The notes beneath the pieces are model-generated. The model saw only the letters and a list, made by a program, of their open reading frames with translations. It was not told where the DNA came from and ran no database searches. Source: Bacteroidota bacterium (GTDB lineage Bacteria; Bacteroidota; Bacteroidia; Sphingobacteriales; Sphingobacteriaceae). From it: a stretch of DNA of 15,128 bases. This document shows, piece after piece, positions 6,414 through 13,139 of this stretch. A program made the position numbers and the translations under genes. Positions within the stretch are counted from its first letter, which is position 1; the number at the start of each line of letters is the position of its first letter. The DNA lies in contig JABDEQ010000062.1 of NCBI GenBank assembly GCA_013286985.1, forward strand, positions 1-15,128, given 5' to 3'.

Positions 6414-7130
6414 ATGGGCACAATGGGAATTAAAGAGAGAATTGATTCACTTAATTGGGAAGTTATTGCCAGTGATATGAATGACGGGGGATATGCACAT
6501 ATCAGCAATATTTTAACCGGAAGCGAATGTGATGAACTGATTTCACAGTATAACGATGTCGGCTTATATCGCAAAATTATCAATATGGAACGCTACCGTT
6601 TTGGTTTGGGCGAATATAAATATTACCAATATCCGCTCCCAGTATTAATACAGGAATTACGGCAAAATGTGTACCCGGGACTGGCAGCCATAGCCAACAA
6701 CTGGATGCGGGTGCTAAATATCGATAAAACATTTCCTGATAATTTAACCCAATTACTGGAGCTTTGCCACAGTCAGGGTCAGAATAGACCCACGCCATTG
6801 ATTTTGAAATATGGGAAAGGCGGTTACAATACGCTTCACCAGGATCTTTATGGCGATGTTTATTTCCCCATGCAGCTGGTACTGTTTTTGGATGAACCCG
6901 GCATAGATTATAAAGGCGGTGAATTTGTATTAATTGAACAAAGGCCAAGGGCACAATCAAAGGCTATGGTGTTAAATCCTAAAAAAGGAGACTTGTTGCT
7001 TTTTACTACTAATTACCGCCCTGTAAAAGGCAGTAAAGGCTATTACCGGGTAAATATGAAGCATGGTGTAAGCGAATTAACTGAAGGCAAAAGACACACA
7101 CTGGGTATAATTTTTCATGACGCTACCTGA
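6414..7130 (+). CDS. 2OG-Fe(II) oxygenase, DUF2086 family (AlkB-like, damaged DNA)
   Basis: I chose the ATG at 6414 (238 residues); an ATG at 6423 is also possible, with AGAGG about 10 bp before it. A longer frame opening at 6330 would only overlap the Ada-like gene. The core is a jelly-roll dioxygenase: YGKGGYNTLHQDLYGD supplies His142 and Asp144, MKHGVSEL supplies His217, and KRHTLGIIFHDA supplies Arg227 for 2-oxoglutarate. The segment FLDEPGIDYKGGEFVLIEQRPR is typical of the DUF2086 family, described as oxygenases that oxidatively remove methyl groups from damaged DNA. Being 4 bp downstream of an Ada-like methyltransferase supports a role in alkylation repair, as with ada and alkB in E. 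coli. The exact lesion repaired is not known. Confidence 0.85.
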   Translation: MGTMGIKERIDSLNWEVIASDMNDGGYAHISNILTGSECDELISQYNDVGLYRKIINMERYRFGLGEYKYYQYPLPVLIQELRQNVYPGLAAIANNWMRVLNIDKTFPDNLTQLLELCHSQGQNRPTPLILKYGKGGYNTLHQDLYGDVYFPMQLVLFLDEPGIDYKGGEFVLIEQRPRAQSKAMVLNPKKGDLLLFTTNYRPVKGSKGYYRVNMKHGVSELTEGKRHTLGIIFHDAT

Positions 7131-7180
7131 TATTTTATAATACACAAGGCGATTTGACCGTTTAAAGCCGCAGATAATTT

Positions 7181-7188
7181 TATATTTG
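7181..7188 (+). promoter_or_regulatory. Probable -7 promoter element of the TPR gene
   Basis: TATATTTG is a perfect TAnnTTTG match and ends 4 bp before the ATG at 7193, implying a very short or absent leader. A TTTG at 7153-7156 lies 24 bp upstream, slightly beyond usual spacing. Confidence 0.45.
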
Positions 7189-7192
7189 GATT

Positions 7193-7789
7193 ATGCTAAA
7201 AAAGGGCTTTTTGCTATTGTTGTTTTTTGTGATAAGCAGGACTATTTATGCTCAGTCGGCTGATGTGGTGTATAATCAGTATCTTGATTTTAACCTGGCA
7301 AGATTTGACGGCGATCAGGACAAGACTGTGGAACTGGGCGAGCGTATTTTGCCAAATGCCGATAAGCTACCGGAAAAGGCCAGGGTAAATTTTTTCTTTG
7401 GTATTGGAAAAATGTATGAAGACGATGATCAGTACGATAAAGCTATAACTTACTACGAAAAAGTGGCGGCCGTGGTACCCGATTATTATGTTGCACACCG
7501 GGCATTGGGTTATCTATATCTCAATAAGGCTAAGCAGATAGAAAAGCAATTGAGTTCATCGGCGGGTAATAGCGCTATGGAGGCTCAGCTAAAATCAGCT
7601 TACGCAGCCGATGTAAAAATGGCCCTGCCACATCTTGAAAAGGCCCAGGCTTGCGACCCAAGCAGCGATACATTGGAGATTATAAAGAACCTTTATCAAA
7701 ACATTAATGACTCGGCCGACCTGATCGCCTTAACTGACAGGCTAAAAACATTAAGCAAGAATTGTATTGATATTTTGACCGATCAATAG
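7193..7789 (+). CDS. Secreted tetratricopeptide-repeat protein of unknown function
   Basis: The protein has 198 residues with a signal peptide (MLKKGFLLLLFFVISRTIYA, cut before Gln21), so it is probably periplasmic. The mature part is all alpha-helical. Residues about 63-112 (ARVNFFFGIGKMYEDDDQ, then YDKAITYYEKVAAVVPDYY and VAHRALGYLYLNKAKQ) match the tetratricopeptide pattern, with the usual Gly/Ala/Tyr spacing and a Pro ending each helix pair. The segment PHLEKAQACDPSSDTLEIIKN (about 146-166) looks like a third repeat. TPR proteins act as scaffolds for other proteins; no catalytic motif is seen. I do not recognise a specific family. The next gene begins 27 bp downstream and may be co-transcribed. 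Confidence 0.78.
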   Translation: MLKKGFLLLLFFVISRTIYAQSADVVYNQYLDFNLARFDGDQDKTVELGERILPNADKLPEKARVNFFFGIGKMYEDDDQYDKAITYYEKVAAVVPDYYVAHRALGYLYLNKAKQIEKQLSSSAGNSAMEAQLKSAYAADVKMALPHLEKAQACDPSSDTLEIIKNLYQNINDSADLIALTDRLKTLSKNCIDILTDQ

Positions 7790-7816
7790 ATAAATTTTCC
7801 TTTATTTTGGCGTCTG

Positions 7817-8119
7817 ATGAAAGTAAGCAAGTTTGTAACCAAAATTTTTGTCCGTATTTTCTTTATACTGGTTTTTGTTGCCATGATTCCTTTTTTACAA
7901 GGCGATCAAACCAAATATCAGCACATCTATTTTATTTTTAATCATAAATGGGAAATGATATTCCCCATTATTTTAATACTGGGCTTTATCGGTCTGTTAA
8001 TTACCTGTGCTATAAAGAAATATGAAGAGCCCGATTTAAACTGGCTGCTGGTATTAAATACGGTAATATTAATAGCCTATGGGATTGCTATTTTTATCCG
8101 TATCTCTCATATGGTATAA
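7817..8119 (+). CDS. Small three-helix membrane protein of unknown function
   Basis: This is a 100-residue protein with three predicted membrane helices at about 9-26, 48-66 and 75-95, separated by short polar loops. The short N-terminus (MKVSKFVTK) is basic, so it is probably on the inner side. No motif allows a function to be assigned. It ends 3 bp from the convergent permease gene, leaving no room for a terminator. A partial -7-like element, TATTTTG at 7803-7809, lies 7 bp before the ATG and could start it independently of the TPR gene. Confidence 0.7.
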   Translation: MKVSKFVTKIFVRIFFILVFVAMIPFLQGDQTKYQHIYFIFNHKWEMIFPIILILGFIGLLITCAIKKYEEPDLNWLLVLNTVILIAYGIAIFIRISHMV

Positions 8120-8122
8120 ATA

Positions 8123-9232
8123 TCAGCTCTTATCAGCAGTTGCAGGTTTCATCTTTTTCATAGTTGATTTTTTTTGAGGCTGGCCGCTTCCAAATAAAAA
8201 TCCCCAAGGTTTAAGTGTATCAACCCGGTCAAAAATAATCTTCAGGATAGCCAGTATCGGGATAGATAGAAACATACCCGAAAGCCCCCAGATCATCTCG
8301 CCTAAAATAATACCCAAAAAAGTTACCAGTGCATTCAGTTTTACTTTTGAACCAACAATGGTAGGCAATAAAACATTGGAGTCTACAGCATGTATGAGCA
8401 GTACACTTGCGGCTACCTTAATGGCATCGCCGATGCTTCCCGTAGCAAAAGTTATCAGCGTACTTAATAATAAAGCAGTAAAAATGCCAATGTAAGGTAT
8501 CAGATTAAATAAAGCTACTATAATGCCCAATAGTACCGCATATTTTGCTCCTATCAACCAAAATGCGGTGCAGGCTAAACAGGCAACAACAAACATTTCC
8601 AATAGCAGGCCCAATATGTATTGCCGTAAAATGTTTTGTATGTTTTCAACTACATCGTGCACAATGGCAGAATACTCATCACTAAAAACCCATACAATAA
8701 AACGGAAAAGTAAGCTGCGGTAAAGCAGTATAAAAAAAGTAAATATTAAAATGAATACATAAAACAGCATTAATGACGATATAGCGCCAAAGGTTTGGCC
8801 TAAAACATCGCCACCCGAAGCCATAATTTTCGTGGTAGTTTCATGAACGTAGGTAAGCTGTTTGGTAGTATTGATATGAAACACATGCTGAATGTATTGC
8901 GAAAGATCATCCAGTGATTGACTAACCTGGGTTTTCAGCATTGGCCAATCGCTGCCCAGGCTTGATATTTGCGAACCCACAAGGTAAAGAACTCCCCCGA
9001 TAAATGATAACAGCAAAATAATAGATAACAGCGAGGCAATGCTGCGAGGCAGGCGTATTTTTTTTTCAAGAAAACTGGCAACAGGCAATAACAGAATAGC
9101 AAATAAGAAACCAAAAATTAGGGGATCAAGCATGTCTTTACCTAAAATTACAAGGTAACCAAGGGCTATAAGACCGATGAGCACCAGCGATAATTTTTCG
9201 TAAAATGGATGTGTATTTGGTTTTACTGTCAT
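8123..9232 (-). CDS. AI-2E/PerM-family membrane transporter
   Basis: The protein has 369 residues and is a polytopic inner-membrane protein of the AI-2E (PerM, YdgG/YhhQ-like) family. Helices are seen at about 14-31, 36-54, 63-84, 146-171, 204-227, 230-249, 252-268, 272-283 and 303-332, with a soluble loop at about 86-140. The family signatures are LFNLIPYIGIFTALL (241-255) and HAVDSNVLLPTIVGSKVKL (281-299). Members have been linked to export of the signal AI-2, to sodium/proton antiport or to osmotic tolerance; most, like this one, have no proven substrate. The C-terminus is a basic cytoplasmic tail. TACTTTT directly before the ATG could serve as a poor -7 element. Confidence 0.9.
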   Translation of the reverse strand: MTVKPNTHPFYEKLSLVLIGLIALGYLVILGKDMLDPLIFGFLFAILLLPVASFLEKKIRLPRSIASLLSIILLLSFIGGVLYLVGSQISSLGSDWPMLKTQVSQSLDDLSQYIQHVFHINTTKQLTYVHETTTKIMASGGDVLGQTFGAISSLMLFYVFILIFTFFILLYRSLLFRFIVWVFSDEYSAIVHDVVENIQNILRQYILGLLLEMFVVACLACTAFWLIGAKYAVLLGIIVALFNLIPYIGIFTALLLSTLITFATGSIGDAIKVAASVLLIHAVDSNVLLPTIVGSKVKLNALVTFLGIILGEMIWGLSGMFLSIPILAILKIIFDRVDTLKPWGFLFGSGQPQKKSTMKKMKPATADKS

Positions 9233-9453
9233 AAAAGTAGTATTATGGAACCGGCCTTCGAATGGTCGTTTTGTTTATTGCTTTGAAGATACTAATAATT
9301 ATTGTTTCATGATATTTCTTTTGAAAGCACCATACAATTGAAATTGAATGATGGAATTGGGATCCTAAAAAGATAACCGACAACATCCAATTGATTTAAT
9401 TTGGCAGATGTTTTGTATGCGTTAATATTATCTACTTAAAGAAAAATAATATT

Positions 9454-9627
9454 ATGGCAAAGTATTCAGAAAAAGCGCAGGAAAAAGTGCATGAAACTAT
9501 GCGCGAGATGCAGGAAGGCGAATTACGAAGCGGCAGCGGTAAAAAAGTTACCAGCAGAAAACAAGCTATAGCAATAGGTTTGTCTGAAGCCCGTAAAGAA
9601 GGCGCAAAAGTACCCGATAAAAAGTAA
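9454..9627 (+). CDS. Small basic protein, DUF6496-like
   Basis: The gene encodes only 57 residues, starting MAKYSEKAQEKVHETMREMQ and ending with SRKQAIAIGLSEARKEGAKV then PDKK. The C-terminal half is the hallmark of a widespread family of short, Lys/Arg-rich proteins (DUF6496): 'a conserved TSRKQAIAIGLSEAR followed by GAKVP'. The N-terminal half is a helix rich in Lys and Glu. The function is not established. The gene stands alone, flanked by a 220-bp intergenic stretch upstream and by a strong hairpin terminator 13 bp downstream. The ATG at 9454 is the only start that fits. Within the 220 bp a weak TTTTG (9411-9415) and TACTTAAA (9433-9440) at 17-bp spacing may form its promoter. Confidence 0.82.
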   Translation: MAKYSEKAQEKVHETMREMQEGELRSGSGKKVTSRKQAIAIGLSEARKEGAKVPDKK

Positions 9628-9640
9628 AGGCAACTTGAAT

Positions 9641-9680
9641 TTACAGAGACGCGATCCTTTCGTGTCTCTGTAATATTATT
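9641..9680 (+). terminator. Intrinsic terminator after the DUF6496-like gene
   Basis: TTACAGAGACGCG (9641-9653) pairs with CGTGTCTCTGTAA (9661-9673) as a 13-bp stem with one G-U pair and a 7-nt loop. A T-rich run follows on the plus strand. The stem ends 2 bp before the stop of the convergent oxidoreductase gene. On the minus strand no T-run follows, so the hairpin mainly suits the plus-strand gene. Confidence 0.85.
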
Positions 9681-10656
9681 TTTTCACAGTAAAAGCATCC
9701 ATAATATCCATCAGCGTTACGGCCTCATCAATGGAGCAGGGATTTGGCCCTTCATCATTAAAATAAGCTACAATTTTCTCAATCATGGGTTGCTGAATAT
9801 GCGCAGGATGGGTAAAGGTTAATATTTGTTCATCATCATCTGTTTTCCAGCTGACGTAATTACCAAAAAACGGAAATGTGATACTACCCAAGGTGCCTAT
9901 TATTTCGCAGGTATCGGTAGTTTGATTGTCTGCTACGTTAAAACACCATGACCCATTTACCACTATTTGATTTTTGAATAATATCTGGCCGCACACGTGA
10001 TCGTCAGCAGGGGTGGCGTTTGATTGATTTATAGAAAAGCCCTGATAGTATTGCGGTTCACCAAAAAAATAGAGCATCAGATCCAGCTGATGTGGAGCCA
10101 GATCATGAAAGTAGCCGCCGCCCGAAAGCTCTGGCTGTACGCGCCAATTATCAGCAACGTTGGCAACAAGCGCGGGCTTGCGGCTTTGCCACATCCTGAT
10201 TTGTACGGTACGCACATCGCCTATCAGCTTATTTTCCAGCAATTGTTTTACTTTTAAAAACATAGGCACAGCGCGTCGGTAGTGCGCTACGGTAAGCTTT
10301 TGATTTGGGTTTTGCCTCACCTTTTCGGCAATCTGCCTGGCTTCGGCCGCGTTTCGGGATACAGGCTTTTCTACATAAACATTAAAACCTTTATCAAGTG
10401 CTTCGATAGCATAATCCATGTGCGATGCAGGAGGAGTAGCGATATAGATAGCATTAACGTTTTTATTATCCATCAATTCTGCGGCGCTGCTATACCAGTT
10501 GGCAACATGGTGCCGGTGTGCATAATCAGCAGCCTTTTCTGCATCGCGACGCATCACGGCAACCAGGCTGCTGCCCGCTATTTTGCTAAACGCTGGTCCG
10601 CTTTTTTTTTCGGTTACATCGCCACAACCGATAATACCCCAATTAATATTGCTCAT
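9676..10656 (-). CDS. Gfo/Idh/MocA-family NAD(P)-dependent oxidoreductase
   Basis: The protein has 326 residues. The N-terminal Rossmann fold has GIIGCGDV (7-14) with Gly7, Gly10 and Gly12, and the family signature YVEKPVS carries Lys97 of the Glu-Lys-Pro motif. The C-terminal beta-sheet domain holds GGGYFHDLAPHQLDLMLYFF, with the catalytic-type His184/Asp185 and His189. These enzymes oxidise or reduce sugars, inositols or related polyols, or biliverdin; the substrate here is not known. The gene follows the aldo/keto reductase gene with 8 bp between them, so the two form an operon and may act on the same or linked carbonyl and polyol substrates. The start is ATG at 10656. Confidence 0.9.
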   Translation of the reverse strand: MSNINWGIIGCGDVTEKKSGPAFSKIAGSSLVAVMRRDAEKAADYAHRHHVANWYSSAAELMDNKNVNAIYIATPPASHMDYAIEALDKGFNVYVEKPVSRNAAEARQIAEKVRQNPNQKLTVAHYRRAVPMFLKVKQLLENKLIGDVRTVQIRMWQSRKPALVANVADNWRVQPELSGGGYFHDLAPHQLDLMLYFFGEPQYYQGFSINQSNATPADDHVCGQILFKNQIVVNGSWCFNVADNQTTDTCEIIGTLGSITFPFFGNYVSWKTDDDEQILTFTHPAHIQQPMIEKIVAYFNDEGPNPCSIDEAVTLMDIMDAFTVKK

Positions 10657-10664
10657 TATAAATT

Positions 10665-11651
10665 TTATAATATCGATTCGATTTGTGCTAATTCTTCTTT
10701 AGAGAATTCAATATTGTCCAAACATTTCAGTGAATCGGTCAATTGCGCTGGTCTGCTGGCGCCTATTAGTACAGATGTAACCCGGTGATCTTTTAACAAC
10801 CAGGCCAATGCCATTTGAGCCAAAGTTTGGCCGCGTTTAAGGGCAATATTATTTAAACTATTTATCTGGCTTATTCTTTCTGCCGTCACCTGATCTTTTT
10901 TAAGAAACCCGGTTGATTTTGCTGCCCGTGAATCCTCCGGTATACCGTGCAGATATTTGTCGGTTAGTAAGCCTTGAGCTAATGGCGAAAAGGGAATACA
11001 GCCTACACCATTTTCTTCTAATACATCCAACAACCCACCTTCAACCCAACGCTCAAACATGGAGTATTTAGGCTGGTGAATTAAACAAGGTGTACCCAAT
11101 CTTTTTAAAATGGCAATCGCTTCTTTAGCTTTTTCAGCCGGATAGTTAGAAATACCGGCGTACAATGCTTTTCCCTGCCGAACAATCAGATCCAGCGCGT
11201 TCATGGTTTCTTCCAATGGCGTATCAAGATCGGGACGATGATGATAAAATATATCAACATAATCCAGCTTCATTCTTTTCAGGCTTTGGTCGAGGCTTGA
11301 TACCAGATATTTTTTTGAACCCCAATCGCCATAAGGGCCATCCCACATGGTGTAACCTGCCTTGGTGCTGATAATTAGCTCATCGCGATAGCCAATAAAA
11401 TCCTGCTCCATGATCCGTCCAAAATTTTCTTCGGCTGAACCCGGAGGCGGACCGTAGTTGTTGGCGAGGTCGAAATGGGTAATACCGCTATCAAATGCAG
11501 TGTGCAGTATACTCCGGTAGTTTTCAGCAACATCAACACCGCCAAAGTTGTGCCACAGGCCCAAAGAAACTGCCGGTAACTTAATGCCGCTTTTACCGCA
11601 GCGGCGGTATTGCATATTTTTGTATCTTTCTGAAGAGGGAAGGTATGTCAT
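10665..11651 (-). CDS. Aldo/keto reductase, YghZ-like
   Basis: The protein has 328 residues and is an NADPH-dependent (beta/alpha)8 aldo/keto reductase of the YghZ (L-glyceraldehyde 3-phosphate reductase) or AKR14 type. The N-terminus YLPSSERYKNMQYRRCGKSG and LPAVSLGLWHNFGGVD are typical of that subgroup, which supports the ATG at 11651 rather than an internal Met13. The catalytic tetrad is visible: Asp61, Tyr66 in the FDLANNYGPP segment, Lys97 in STKAGY, and the His of YHHRPD (about 138). The cofactor segment near the end is SVLIGASRPAQLTDSL. YghZ relatives reduce methylglyoxal and related aldehydes; the actual substrate here is unproven. It is the first gene of the operon with the Gfo/Idh/MocA oxidoreductase. 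Confidence 0.9.
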   Translation of the reverse strand: MTYLPSSERYKNMQYRRCGKSGIKLPAVSLGLWHNFGGVDVAENYRSILHTAFDSGITHFDLANNYGPPPGSAEENFGRIMEQDFIGYRDELIISTKAGYTMWDGPYGDWGSKKYLVSSLDQSLKRMKLDYVDIFYHHRPDLDTPLEETMNALDLIVRQGKALYAGISNYPAEKAKEAIAILKRLGTPCLIHQPKYSMFERWVEGGLLDVLEENGVGCIPFSPLAQGLLTDKYLHGIPEDSRAAKSTGFLKKDQVTAERISQINSLNNIALKRGQTLAQMALAWLLKDHRVTSVLIGASRPAQLTDSLKCLDNIEFSKEELAQIESIL

Positions 11652-11782
11652 TTTAATGGTAGTAGAAATGATTTTAAGACGAGTAAAAATAACTCTTTTT
11701 AATTACCGCGGGGATGTATTTCAATATTGAAGTATGATTTTTACACACAACATTTACTCTTTAAACACATCGTTTGGAATAG

Positions 11783-11811
11783 TGTAACATTTTAAACACC
11801 CCCGTATCTAA
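11783..11811 (+). promoter_or_regulatory. ECF-type promoter of the sigma-factor operon
   Basis: TGTAACA (11783-11789) and CGTATCTAA (11803-11811) are separated by 13 bp. They resemble the AAC-containing -35 and CGTnTCTAA-like -10 elements seen before many self-regulated ECF sigma genes in Bacteroidota. The start codon is 44 bp downstream. This suggests that the sigma factor activates its own operon. Confidence 0.6.
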
Positions 11812-11855
11812 CGCAGCATAAAACAGGAAACAGCTAAATCATAAATACCCTTTTA

Positions 11856-12332
11856 ATGGAGTTTGAAGAAATTTATTTAAAATATTCTCCCCAGATATTC
11901 AGGGTATGCATGGGCTATATTAATGATCACGAGGCAGCAAAGGATCTTACTCAGGAAACGTTTATCTCTGTTTGGAAAAACCTCGATTCATTTAAAAATC
12001 AATCTAAAATAAGCACCTGGATCTTCAGGATTGCTACTAATAATTGCCTGAGGGCGATTGAGAAGTCGAAACGGGTTAGTACTGAAGAGCTTCCGCTAAA
12101 CCTGGCCGATAAGCTGGAAGAAAATAATGATGAAAAGCTGGCCTTTTTATACAACTGTATTGCCGAATTGGAGGAAACCGAAAGGATTATTATTTCATTG
12201 GTACTGGAAGATCTATCGCGCGATGAAATTGCATCAATTGTAGGTTTAAGCAGCGTGAATACACGAGTGAAAATTCATAGGATAAAAGAAAAACTGGCAC
12301 AAAAATTTAAACAGCATGGACAATTTGAATAA
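11856..12332 (+). CDS. ECF-subfamily RNA polymerase sigma factor
   Basis: The protein has 158 residues, the size of a minimal extracytoplasmic-function sigma factor. Region 2 (about 1-72) has the pattern MEFEEIYLKYSPQIFRVCMG, then DLTQETFISVWKNLDSF and ISTWIFRIATNNCLR, which bind the -10 element and the polymerase. Region 4 (about 96-152) includes LEETERIIISLVLEDL, then SRDEIASIVGLSSVNTRVKI and HRIKEKLAQK, a helix-turn-helix for the -35 element. There is no C-terminal extension. The next gene overlaps its end by 17 bp and encodes a membrane protein, the usual position of an anti-sigma or sensing partner. An ECF-type promoter lies upstream at 11783-11811. Confidence 0.93.
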   Translation: MEFEEIYLKYSPQIFRVCMGYINDHEAAKDLTQETFISVWKNLDSFKNQSKISTWIFRIATNNCLRAIEKSKRVSTEELPLNLADKLEENNDEKLAFLYNCIAELEETERIIISLVLEDLSRDEIASIVGLSSVNTRVKIHRIKEKLAQKFKQHGQFE

Positions 12333-12897
12333 CCTAAAACAAATATGGCTGAGTGCTGATACAACCGGTTTACCCAACTCAGCTGAAATTGTCCGGATGG
12401 CAAAAAGATTCCGTAATGAAAAGCTGAGGAAAAAGATTTTGTTAATTGTGGCTGCCGTGTTGCTGACAGTCATAATGGTGGGTGTTATGTTTTTATATCA
12501 GTCGGAAATGATTACTACAAGAATAGGGGAGGTTTGCATGATAATTAGCGGGGGGATGCTGGTTTATACCAATGTGAGTTCTATCGGTAGGTTTTACCGC
12601 TACAAAGATTATAGCAATAGAGAGTTTCTGGCATTTTTGGAACAGACACGCGCCAATCAAATTTATTACCATCAAAATACACAGGTTGCAGGACTCATTT
12701 TTTCTTCGGCAGGATTAGTACTCTATCTTTTTGAGACCGCTTGTATCGATTTAAAAGCTGGCCTTATTTTGTATGCTATTACAGGGGCATTAATGATGGT
12801 AGTTTGGTTGATAATAAGGCCGCGCGCGTTTAAAAAACACAGAGAAAAGCTGGAAAAAACGATAAATCAATTGCATAAAATATCTGATCAACTTTAA
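12316..12897 (+). CDS. Four-helix membrane protein, candidate regulator of the ECF sigma factor
   Basis: The protein has 193 residues and starts inside the sigma gene (17-bp overlap), so it is translationally coupled. The N-terminal ~40 residues are cytoplasmic in the likely topology. They begin MDNLNNLKQIWLSADTTGLP and contain a basic helix (KRFRNEKLRKK). Membrane helices follow at about 41-61, 70-87, 124-141 and 148-167, with a polar loop between helices 2 and 3. The tail from 170 on is a basic amphipathic helix. There is no zinc-binding anti-sigma motif (HxxxCxxC) and no FecR-like domain. The anti-sigma role is inferred from position only. The short 'LKQIW' start is common among membrane proteins next to ECF factors in this phylum. 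Confidence 0.72.
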   Translation: MDNLNNLKQIWLSADTTGLPNSAEIVRMAKRFRNEKLRKKILLIVAAVLLTVIMVGVMFLYQSEMITTRIGEVCMIISGGMLVYTNVSSIGRFYRYKDYSNREFLAFLEQTRANQIYYHQNTQVAGLIFSSAGLVLYLFETACIDLKAGLILYAITGALMMVVWLIIRPRAFKKHREKLEKTINQLHKISDQL

Positions 12898-12908
12898 AAT
12901 AAACCGTT

Positions 12909-13139
12909 ATGAAATTAATGAACCCATCAAAAACAGCCCGGCAACTTTTAGCTATAGGTCTTTTATCTACGGCATTGCCGGGTATCATCAACGATTTTGT
13001 TCATATTCCCGATTTTTTTCGCGGAGCGATGATGGGCTTAGGACTTGGGGGAGAAATAGTAGGCATTATTTTATTACGGAAGAACAATAGCCCCGTTTGC
13101 AATAATAAAAGTACAGATACTGTTTCTCTGAACGATTAA
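12909..13139 (+). CDS. Small membrane protein of the ECF operon
   Basis: The protein has 76 residues, with a basic start (MKLMNPSKTARQ) and two short hydrophobic stretches at about 12-30 and 37-57 rich in Gly, Ala and Leu. A polar tail, KNNSPVCNNKSTDTVSLND, follows. The gene starts 11 bp after the four-helix membrane protein gene, so it is probably its operon partner. I do not recognise the family. The stop overlaps that of folC on the other strand: the palindrome TTAA at 13136-13139 serves both genes as the stop codon TAA. Confidence 0.65.
   Translation: MKLMNPSKTARQLLAIGLLSTALPGIINDFVHIPDFFRGAMMGLGLGGEIVGIILLRKNNSPVCNNKSTDTVSLND

Noticed and set aside
10282..10788. A 168-codon open frame on the plus strand
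   Set aside because: It lies opposite two well-supported genes (oxidoreductase and aldo/keto reductase), crosses their junction, and its protein has no recognisable domain; it is a shadow of their codon pattern.
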